Source of the DNA: Tachypleus tridentatus
Lineage: Eukaryota > Arthropoda > Merostomata > Xiphosura > Limulidae
Direction of reading: 5' to 3'
Assembly (NCBI RefSeq): GCF_004210375.1
Contig: NC_134837.1
Coordinates: 18,671,586 to 18,735,585, forward strand
Length of the DNA stretch: 64,000 bases
The position numbers and the translations under genes are program-made. Positions 38,401 to 50,400 of this stretch are shown in pieces. Within the stretch, counting starts at the first letter, position 1. Every line of letters begins with the position of its first letter. Under the pieces are notes generated by a model. That model saw only the letters and a program-made list of their open reading frames with translations. It searched no databases and had not been told where the DNA came from.

Positions 38401-41400
38401 TGAAATTATAATGCAAAACTGGGAACAAATTTTCCTTTTCATGGTAGAATTGATAGCTTCTGACTCTGAAACAACAGCTGTCTCATTTTCACTAACTGCT
38501 TCTCTTCTCTGAACAATATAATCATATGTCGAAAGACCCTGACACACTGTTAAGACATGAGAAAAAATTAATTACAATTTCAATAAACTTTATATAGATC
38601 TTCTACAGTTAACAATAAATGTATGAACTGTAAAATGAATGTTAAAGTCAAACCAATTATAGATTTAATATGATTAAAAAAAGAGATGTGCACCATAATA
38701 TTACTGTTAACATCACTTAAACTTACCATAATTTCAACATACGATACTTTATATCTATCAATTCAATCACAACAACAAAAAATAAAGGGTAAATTGCTTG
38801 CTTTTATATCAAAATAAACAATAGTAATGTGTTATTAAAACTTCACTTGTACCAAAATTTAGCAATATTACGTTATTACAATCTAGTCAATCCTACTTAA
38901 GTAAACATGAAATGCCAACAGGTGTCCAAGGAGACCAACAGCAAGTGATGACAGTCCTCCACTCCAGAGGACCACAGCCAACCAGATGTTTTCTTCCACA
39001 GGAACAAACACATAAAACATGTATCCTGAAAGACAAGTGTGAAACACCATTGTTGTCTTTGTACCATATTTGCATTTCATGCTTAGATATGCTAATATCA
39101 TAATGAAGACAGTGAGTTATAAATCAAATAAACATGCTAGAAAATTATAACTGACCAATAAATGAAAGAGGTATGTTTACATTTTTACTACGTTGTAGAC
39201 AGTTGTTCTTGTCTTATTGTCCAAATCGTTTGATATACATCTTTACAATTCCAAAAGACAAATGTTTTTGTTAATAAACAATACCAAGATTATTAGACCT
39301 ATAATATAAAATTTGAAACTAATGACATAACAGGGCTAAGTCTGTCACTTGTATTGCAATTGGAAGATTAGGCTTACAACGTGAAGATCTGAAACTATAA
39401 CAAAAATACTAGGCCTATAATATAAAGGTTTGAAACTGTATTATAACAAGTAAAAAGCTTTATTGTAACAAAAAGACAATGCCTATAACATGATGGTTTG
39501 AAAATGTACCATAATGGGAAGACTAACATTGTGGTTCAAAACTGTATTGTAACAAGATGATTTGAAACTGGTACTAAAACCAAGTTAAAATTGGTAACAA
39601 GATGATTTGAAACTGGTACTAAAACCAAGTTAAAATTCTGAGACCCAACTTTTGACAACAAATAGTGAGATAACTGTTTCTTGTAATACCCCTTACAATA
39701 ACGTGATGTTGTAGTTACATCCAACTGTTTGAATACATACATATATAGATAGGTGAAAGTTTGTTTTGTCCATAATATTAATTAATATTATGATTAATTT
39801 CAATTAATAATGGTAATTTAAGCTAAAACCTTTTTCTATTCCTCTTAGAAGCTATTGTTTCACAATTTATCATGATTACAAAAGTTCACAGAATATTAAA
39901 ATAGGCAAAAAAAAGCTTATTAACCCATCAAGAATGTCCCTTCTTGTTCCCAAGTATGCCCACCCTTACTATTGATGTATTCATCCAATCTTTTTTTGAA
40001 CTCAGTTAAGTTTTCTGCTTCCACTACACTTGAAGGCAGCTTATTCCAAGAATCAATCATCCTATCTGATAAGTAGTACTGTGTAAACTGCAAATGACTC
40101 CTACGCTGCCAAGCAGACTTGAAACGTTCCTAATCAACATCCCTGAAATTAAAATCTCTCATAATAATATCTTTTTCAGCTACTATTCTTATCTCATTAT
40201 ACAATTTCTAATTAACTTCCACATTCTGACCTGGTGGTCTATGATAAATGTCAAATACAAGAGTTTTCCTTTCATGTCCACTAACACTATCCCAAACTGA
40301 CCCAACCTCAGTGCTATTTTCCTGAACATGCTCTACCTCAACAGGATGCAATTTACATATAAAGCTACTCTTTCCCCTTTTTCAACACTGTCTCTAGTAA
40401 ACAATCTGTAGCCTGGTATTTCAAACAAATCTCACTCATTAAAATTGTTCAAATCCAACTAAGCCTCAGTGATATTCATATTTCCAAAATTCTCAGTTTC
40501 CACAACTGCTTTGAACTACATTTTATTTCTAATATCCCTAGCAATACAACAGTAACAACTAATCATAGATTTTAAAATACATTCCTGTTTAATGCCTGTT
40601 GAACGTGTCCCTGTCAATTATATTTTCCAATTTACTAATATCACCTCTGTCTAGCCCTAGTTTAAACCTATCACTACAGATGAGTTACAAGCCCTTATTA
40701 TCACCTCTGTCTAGCCCTAGTTTAAACCTATCACTACAGATGAGTTACAAGCCCTTATTATCACCTCTGTCTAGCCCTAGTTTAAACCTATCACTACAGA
40801 TGAGTTACAAGCCCTTATTATCACCTCTGTCTAGCCCTAGTTTAAACCTATCACTACAGATGAGTTACAAGCCCTTATTATCACCTCTGTCTAGCCCTAG
40901 TTTAAACCTATCACTACAGATGAGTTACAAGCCCTTATTATCACCTCTGTCTAGCCCTAGTTTAAACCTATCACTACAGATGAGTTACAAGCCCTTATTA
41001 TCACCTCTGTCTAGCCCTAGTTTAAACCTATCACTACAGATGAGTTACCAGCCCTTATTATCACCTCTGTCTAGCCTTAGTTTAAACCTATCACTACAGA
41101 TGAGTTACCAGCCCTTATTATCACCTCTGTCTAGCCCTAGTTTAAACCTATCACTACAGATGAGTTACAAGCCCTTATTATCACCTCTGTCTAGCCCTAG
41201 TTTAAACCTATCACTACAGATGAGTTACAAGCCCTTATTATCACCTCTGTCTAGCCTTAGTTTAAACCTATCACTACAGATGAGTTACCAGCCCTTATTA
41301 TCACCTCTGTCTAGCCCTAGTTTAAACCTATCACTACAGATGAGTTACAAGCCCTTATTATCACCTCTGTCTAGCCCTAGTTTAAACCTATCACTACAGA

Positions 41401-44400
41401 TGAGTTACCAGCCCTTATTATCACCTCTGTCTAGCCCTAGTTTAAACCTATCACTACAGATGAGTTACCATCCCTTATTATCACCTCTGTCTAGCCCTAG
41501 TTTAAACCTATCACTACAGATGAGTTACCAGCCCTTATTATCACCTCTGTCTAGCCCTAGTTTAAACCTATCACTACAGATGAGTTACCAGCCCTTATTA
41601 TCACCTCTGTCTAGCCTTAGTTTAAACCTATCACTACAGATGAGTTACCATCCCTTATTATCACCTCTGTCTAGCCCTAGTTTAAACCTATCACTACAGA
41701 TGAGTTACAAGCCCTTATTATCACCTCTGTCTAGCCCTAGTTTAAACCTATCACTACAGATGAGTTACCAGCCCTTATTATCACCTCTGTCTAGCCTTAG
41801 TTTAAACCTATCACTACAGATAAGTTACAAGCCCTTATTATCACCTCTGTCTAGCCCTAGTTTAAACCTATCACTACAGATGAGTTACCAGCCCTTATTA
41901 TCACCTCTGTCTAGCCTTAGTTTAAACCTATCACTACAGATGAGTTACCAGCCCTTATTATCACCTCTGTCTAGCCCTAGTTTAAACCTATCACTACAGA
42001 TGAGTTACCAGCCCTTATTATCACCTCTGTCTAGCCCTAGTTTAAACCTATCACTACAGATGAGTTACCAGCCCTTATTATCACCTCTGTCTAGCCCTAG
42101 TTTAAACCTATCACTACAGATAAGTTACAAGCCCTTATTATCACCTCTGTCTAGCCCTAGTTTAAACCTATCACTACAGATGAGTTACCAGCCCTTATTA
42201 TCACCTCTGTCTAGCCCTAGTTTAAACCTATCACTACAGATGAGTTACAAGCCCTTATTATCACCTCTGTCTAGCCCTAGTTTAAACCTATCACTACAGA
42301 TGAGTTACCAGCCCTTATTAACCTGTTGCCCCTGCCTTGTTAAGTGTAAGCCATCCATTCCAAAAACATCAGCTTTCCATTAAAAGTATTCCACAAATCC
42401 AACCAGCTTATATGCTCATCCATACATACTGATCTTAGCCTGGTATTCAGTATACTTAGTATCTCATAGGCACAATTCATTCTTGACAATGTCCCTGATA
42501 AAATCAAGATATGACACCTTTCCTTACATGCCCTTATCAGTGTTTTATACTTATCAATACGTTCCTCAGATCCGTTTTTCCTTACATCATTAGCCCCAAC
42601 ACATACTACAAAAACTGCATTGGTACAAGCACCTTAACTATCTCTCTGGTTACATCAGTCATATGATGTACACCTGCACAAAGATAGCAAAACTGCATTC
42701 TTTTGTTCCTATTTACTCTGCATACTATTTTATCTCCATAACTAACTAGACAGTTGCCTACAACTATAACTTCTCTATCCTTCACGTTACCACCCCTCAT
42801 GATCCTATGTTTTGCTCATCTGCTTCTCATCACTGGCAAGCTCTCTGAATCAACTGTTTAACCTAAGCCTATTCTTACTTCAAGATTATTCTACATAAGC
42901 CTACTTCACTAATTATTTAAATACTCCTGCCAACACTTAATCTTCCAGAGATATTTTAAAATGATGTTTGGCTCTGGTTGTTAAAAATTTAGCTTTGGGT
43001 TACTTAAAGGAGGTAAAAGTTACACAGAAGTTAGAGTTTTAAAACACTTTTACGCATCATTTGAACTTAAACTATCTTATATTTGAACTGACCCAGTACT
43101 AAATTGTGTATGTGTGTGTGTGTGTGTGTGTGTGTCTGTGTGCGTGCGTGTTTTTCTTATAGTAAAGCCACACTAGGCTATCTGCTGAGTCCACTGAGGG
43201 GAATCGAATCCCCTGATTTTAGTGTAAATCCATAGACTTATAGCTGTACTAGCAGGGGACCAGTACTAAGTTTAAAAGAACTATAGAGTGAAAAGTGGCA
43301 CACTCTTCAATAAAACTTATAAATATGGAAAAAAAACAGTAATAAAATTCAAAATTAAAATAATCAATGAATAAAAACCAACAGCATAACCCAGGAATAG
43401 CATAACACAGGAATAAACTCGTCAGTGTTTTCAATTTTTCTTTAAACATTTATACCTATTTTAACAAAACTCAAACACTGATTTGCTGCATCAACTCGTA
43501 TACTTTATTTCTTCAGATTTCTCTTATCACTCACTACAACTTGTTATAGTTAATTTTAAAAATATACATGCACAAACTGTTCTCTACATTAAATATGTTT
43601 TCTTTAATTACTGAAACCTTCATCAGGTAACAATTTACTGAACAGTAATAATTTATTTCACAAAGAAGGCTCTGTTAAAAGAACAAATAATTCATAACTA
43701 AAGGAATATATTTAGCACAGAGAACAATCGACGTACATTTTTTACATTTTAATTTATAAATATTGAAAAACAAGCATGTGCAGTTACAACTATGAACTGA
43801 TGTTGTATTTATTCTGTTACAACTATGAACTGATGTGGTATTTATTCTGTTACAACTATGAACTGATGTTGTATTTATTCTGTTACAACTATGAACTGAT
43901 GTTGTATTTATTCTGTTACAACTATGAACTGATGTTGTATTTATTCTGTTACAACTATGAACTGATGTTGTATTTATTCTGTTACAACTATGAACTGTTA
44001 CAACTATGAACTGATGTTGTATTTATTCTGTTATTTATTCTGTTACAACTATGAACTGATGTTGTATTTATTCTGTTACAACTATGAACTGATGTTGTAT
44101 TTATTCTGTTACAACTATGAACTGATGTTGTATTTATTCTGTTACAACTATGAACTGTGGTATTTATTCTGTTACAACTATGAACTGATGTTGTATTTAT
44201 TCTGTTACAACTATGAACTGATGTGGTATTTATTCTGTTACAACTATGAACTGATGTTGTATTTATTCTGTTACAACTATGAACTGATGTTGTATTTATT
44301 CTGTTACAACTATGAACTGATGTTGTATTTATTCTGTTACAACTATGAACTGATGTTGTATTTATTCTGTTACAACTATGAACTGATGTTGTATTTATTC

Positions 44401-47400
44401 TGTTACAACTATGAACTGATGTTGTATTGTTACAACTATATTTATTCTGTTACAACTATGAACTGATGTTGTATTTATTCTGTTACAACTATGAACTGAT
44501 GTTGTATTTATTCTGTTACAACTATGAACTGATGTTGTATTTATTCTGTTACAACTATGAACTGATGTCTGTTACAACTATGAACTGATGTTGTATTTAT
44601 TCTGTTACAACTATGAACTGATGTTGTATTTATTCTGTTACAACTATGAACTGATGTTGTATTTATTGAACTGATGTTGTATTTATTCTGTTACAACTAT
44701 GAACTGATATTTATTCTGTTACAACTATGAACTGATGTTGTATTTATTCTGTTACAACTATGAACTGATGTTGTATTTATTCTGTTACAACTATGAACTG
44801 ATGTGGTATTTATTCTGTTACAACTATGAACTGATGTGGTATTTATTCTGTTACAACTATGAACTGATGTTGTATTTATTCTGTTACAACTATGAACTGA
44901 TGTATTTATTCTGTATTTATTCTGTTACAACTATGAACTGATGTTGTATTTATTCTGTTACAACTATGAACTGATGTTGTATTTATTCTGTTATATGAAC
45001 TGATGTTGTATTTATTCTGTTACAACTATGAACTGATGTGGTATTTATTCTGTTACAACTATGAACTGATGTGGTATTTATTCTGTTACAACTATGAACT
45101 GATGTTGTATTTATTCTGTTACAACTATGAACTGATGTTGTATTTATTCTGTTACAACTATGAACTGATGTATGAACTGATGTGGTATTTATTCTGTTAC
45201 AACTATGAACTGATGTGGTATTTATTCTGTTACAACTATGAACTATTTGTATTTATTCTGTTACAACTATGAACTGATGTTGTATTTATTCTGTTATTTA
45301 TTCTGTTACAACTATGAACTGATGTTGTATTTATTCTGTTACAACTATGAACTGATGTTGTATTTATTCTGTTACAACTATGAACTGATGTGTATTTATT
45401 CTGTTACAACTATGAACTGATGTTGTATTTATTCTGTTACAACTATGAACTGATGTGGTATTTATTCTGTTACAACTATGAACTGATGTGGTATTTATTC
45501 TGTTACAACTATGAACTGATGTGGTATTTATTCTGTTACAACTATGAACTGATGTTGTATTTATTCTTGTGCAATACACTGAATCATGTTACTTTTGTAA
45601 TATGTACAAAAGCCCCATAATCTACATTTACCTGAAGTACTGTTAGCAGAAGGTAAATATGTGGAGTTTAAAGGAAATGCATCAAAGTCCACAGAAGAAT
45701 CTGGTACATCAGAAGTACTGCTGGATGATGTCACTTAAAGACATAAGAGAAAGAAGTGACACAACAATCATTGCAACTTGACTTGAAACATATGACACAT
45801 CACCAAATAAATACTATTATGATATGAAGAAATTGGACTATGCATACTGAAACACTGATAGAAAAGAATGATCTAAGCACTGTATAAAATATTTTTTAAA
45901 AAACAATTTTAAATATTATCTATTTTCTTGTAGATTTTAATAACTGACTTTAGTGTCTTCCTACATTCTTTTAAAATCTTTCTACAAATATTTTGCCTTG
46001 CTTGTTTGTTTGTTTTGAATTTCACAAAAAGCTACACGAGGGCTATCAGCACCAGCCATCCCTAATTTAGCAGTGTAAGACAAGAGGGAAGCCAGCTAGT
46101 CATGTGATGACTACTCTTGGGCTACTCTTTTACCAACTAATAGTGGGATTGACCATCACATCATAATGCCCCCATGGCTGAAAAGGCAAGCATGTTTGGT
46201 GTGACTGGGATTCAAACTCGCGACCCTCAGATCACGTGTCAAACGCCTTATCTACCTGTCCATGCCAGGCCAATATTTTATCTTCTAAAGCTGTAAATCT
46301 TATATTTCCATCTTTCTCTCGATTCAGAAAACACCACATGCAGTTTCACTGTGGGTGCATTTACTAAAATAAAACAGCACTAAATTTTTACCATAATAAA
46401 ATTATACACTAGCCAATTTTCATTACTGCTAAACAGGATGTTTCATTCAATATATGTAATAAGCTTTAACCTCATTTTTTATCCATGTGTGTATTACTTT
46501 TTTACATTTCTTTTTCTTTGGTGATTTCTCTTTGTCCATTTAAATAACCATGTGGATCAATTAGCTCTACTGTACCTTATGCCTAACACAGCCAAACTTC
46601 ATATGGTCAAGTGCAAGATGACAGTTAAAATAACCTCATCCCGTTCCATGAAAACTATTTTCTACAATACTTCAAGATTATATTTAAATTAAATGTGAAA
46701 TGATAAAACAAATGTTAAAAAAGAATCAGGACTGTAACTGCACCAGACATTTTTATAAACATCTTTTCTCACAGAACATTCTGATAAGCTAAACCTTTAT
46801 CACATTGCTACAGTCTCTATATGAATTTCTAGTGAACTGGAAATGACATGTGTCAACACAGTTGAAAAGAACAGATAAAGAGCTGCCTTCATTACATGTT
46901 CAGATTACTAGTCTATGGCTTCTCAAAGCTGAGATATAGGCAATTATATCACACCCTGACAACCAAAGTTGAGAAACCACAACTGGCCAGAACTTGACAA
47001 AACTGCACTTGTATTCAAATTATATGGTTAATTTAGTACCATTTTATTTAAAGCTGTTATGAATTTCCTGCATGGAACAGCACTGAAATCAACCTAGTAA
47101 ACATTAGAATACTTTCATGAACAAAATGCTTTTTTATTATTAAATTTTAAGATTTTTAGGTAATGATTTTCTTTTTTTATTCACAAAATTACTGTCATAA
47201 AGGATAAATACTGTGTGTGTTCTTTTATACAAAAGCCACATTGAGCCATCTGCTGAGTTCACTGAGGGAAATAAAGGATAAATAACTAAAGAAAAAAAAC
47301 AATTAAAACTATACACAATAATTATCCAGATGTTAAACCAAACACACAATAATTTGAATACACATAAATCGACATTATTTTAAAAACAAATTTGTGGCTG

Positions 47401-50400
47401 TGAGTTAACCAATCATTTAATGAAATTCTTTTTGGAATAACTAAAGCCGAATATATAAATAAAAAAAAATACTTGGAGCTCAAAACAGAATTAGTTCATG
47501 GACATATATTTTTTGTTTTTCAAACAAAATAAACTTTCTTACTGGAGAGAATTAACATGGTTTTATCAGAATTAAATATTGTAATATCCTTTACAATACA
47601 AATGAATTGGTAAATGCAGGCTTGATAAATTGTTAAAACTCCATATTCTTTAAATGTGTTGGTCACAGATGATCTATATGGAAGACCAATCCTTTGTCTT
47701 AAGACTCTCTTTTGTAACAACCAGATTGGTCTAAATGCATAGAAATTTGTACACCCATACATTTATACAATAAATAACTTGACTATCAAAAATGATGTAA
47801 TAAATTTGATAAAATGCTCAAAGTGGAAACACTTTCTTACACCGTGTCAAAATATCTACTACTCTAGTAAGTAATTAACCAATGAATAATATTAAAATTG
47901 TAATTATAATGTATAATTTGATACCATACTTATTGAAATGTATTCAACAGTAGTTCAATAACACTTTGAATGGTCTACAAATTTGATGACATGCCCTCTG
48001 AACCCTCACCATAGGAAAACACACAGTGACAGAGTTAACTCGTTTTATTTTGACAAAATAAAAATGCTCAGCTTTTAACTTTATTAAAACACCAGCCTCA
48101 TAATGTGACAGCCTAATATCTAGATAGTGATTACATTATTTACACAAAATATGAATTTTCTTATTTATTTATTTGTTTACATGAAATATAAATATATTAA
48201 TCTTGTTTTACCTTACTCATAATGGCTTCTCATGTATAGCTGTATAAACCATTTCACAACGTTCTCAAAAAAATATGAGAATGGTTTATCTTTCAACATG
48301 GATATCAGAAAGACCTTCTAACAGATGAGTCATGAACATATAATATTCTAATTTTCAACTATCAATATAACAGAAGTATATTTTTATTTCTTACTTGTTC
48401 ACAAAAATGTTTCATATTTAAACGTGGTGCAAATATTAACTCATAGCATCTAGACAGAAAGGGTTAACTTGAACAGACTACAGTCTTGTGATATTCACCC
48501 CCTGACAAATTTCTTCTCTCTGGTATTTGTATCTTTCCATGGATGTTATCACTGGAGAATTCCATTAGGCTTCAAATAATGTGTTTTCTCATGGGATAAG
48601 TCATGTAAACTTTACCTATTTTTGTTAATGAGGAACCAGGTGAGTGAGTGAGTAACAAAAACACTGAAATATTTTACTTTACCTAAAGCAGTTCATAATG
48701 ACTGATTTTTCACTTGGTTTGTTCGTTTACTTTTCAATTTCATGAAAAGCTACATGAGGGCTATCTGCGCGAGCCATCCCTGATTTAGCAGTGTAAGACG
48801 AGAGGGAAAGCAGCTAGTCATCACCACCCACTGCCAACTCCTGGGCTACCTTTTTACCAACAAATAGTGGGATTGTTTGTCACATTATAATTCCCCAAAG
48901 GTTGAAAGAGGGAGCATGTTTGGTGTGACAGAGGCTCAAAGCCAGTACCCTCAGATTACAAGTCAAGTGCCTTAACCACCTGGCCATGCCAGGCTTTTCA
49001 CTTGGTACAGACCTTTTCCATCTTTCTTCAGTCTAATGGATTTGTTAGACACTGATTGAATTGTTTTTTCTGTTTTGTGTAACATGTATAACTAGTATTT
49101 TGTCCTTTACAGTCACTATTTGTGTCCAAGACTTTCTTCAACTCAGTCAAATCAGAATTCAAATTAACTTCATCCACAATAAATTGCCGGGTCTATTATT
49201 ACAATATTTGCTGTTTTTACCTGGAAACAGTAAATCTTTTAACAATTGTTAGTTAATAATTTTGATTATCGCTTTTTTGGCCGTACAGCATTTGTATTAA
49301 TGCAGTGGTTGATACGTCATTTTCTAGCAGAGAAATATTCAAGTAAAGACAGGTATAATATAAGAATTACAATAAAAAAAATCTTAGTACAATCCAAAAA
49401 TAATCACTTTTAGGTACAATTAATTACTTCACATTAAATCTTTCAAACTAAATTTTGTTTTGTTTTTTAAAGCAAAGAAACTGAAATAGTCTTATGTCTG
49501 AGAGGGCCCTGTGGGCGTTTTTATGCCTCGAGAATTACTATTCATATATCAAAAGGGCATTGTATAATAAAAATACAGTGTAGGCATTCTGAAACCCAGT
49601 AATAATTGAAACATTCAAAATGGTTGTGAAATGAATAAATAGCCATAACTTATGTTATAAAGAAGAAAGTACAATCATTTTGGTCTCCAGATATAGATTT
49701 TGAGGGTCAAGGAAACAACTGACAACATTAACAACAAAATTAGTCCTGACCCATTTGATAAATTCAAGAAGGCTGCAATATGGCCATCACAAGAAATAAG
49801 CAGCAATATCTCATGTCCAGGAGTAGATAACAAAGTGATGTAATGTGTCTAGATTCAGATGTTGTTTGTTTTGTTTGGGGGGGGGATAAGTAATCCATTT
49901 ACAACTTCAAACATTAAATCATTCCTCAGCTGTCTGAATAATTCAAGATGGCCACCATCACATGCAATAAAATGCCTTTACAAGACAACTGTGTCCAGAG
50001 GTAAGTTTTGTGAATCCCATTCAAATTATTTCATGTGACTGAAACTTTAATAAATATTCATATTACTTCACAAATATACCCCAATATGAGTAAGTAAACA
50101 CTAAACCAATATAAAAATATTAACACAATGACCATCATAATGAAAATGAATCTTATTTTTTGATCTGCTGTTCGAATTACTCACAAGTATCTGCCATACT
50201 TGTTTTGTCTTAACTGAATAAAAACAATGTTTATCCCTTATTTATGCCATTATTAATTCACTATATGTACCACAGACAAACAGGTTCGACTGATTCAAGG
50301 AGCCTAATATTGTATTATAGCCATTCGTACTGAAATTTCAGGTAATCACCATTACAGCAGTAGGCTTATCATAGCCAGACTTGCAGGTTGAAAAAGCTGA

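Larger units (their letters stand above)
39026..45631 (-). other. Intron 6
   Basis: 6.6 kb and almost entirely repeats: a diverged minisatellite (39,280-39,645), a deleted LINE with an internal 60-bp array (39,930-42,880), a (TG)n tract, a family 3 SINE and the 33-bp array. Confidence 0.85.

Noticed and set aside
38912..39103. + strand frame across exon 7
   Set aside because: Antisense shadow of the fourth membrane segment of the palmitoyltransferase.
40599..42383. 594-codon + strand frame with repeated [17 protein letters not shown]
   Set aside because: Produced by the 60-bp array. The underlying LINE is coding on the opposite strand.
43776..45620. Frames with repeated [11 protein letters not shown]
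   Set aside because: Produced by the 33-bp minisatellite, which lies in an intron and slips phase repeatedly.
49945..50005. + strand ATGGCCACCATCACATGC... ending at a GTAAGT donor, like a first exon
   Set aside because: The segment is one of two diverged repeat copies, and no following + strand exon was found. It is opposite to the host gene.
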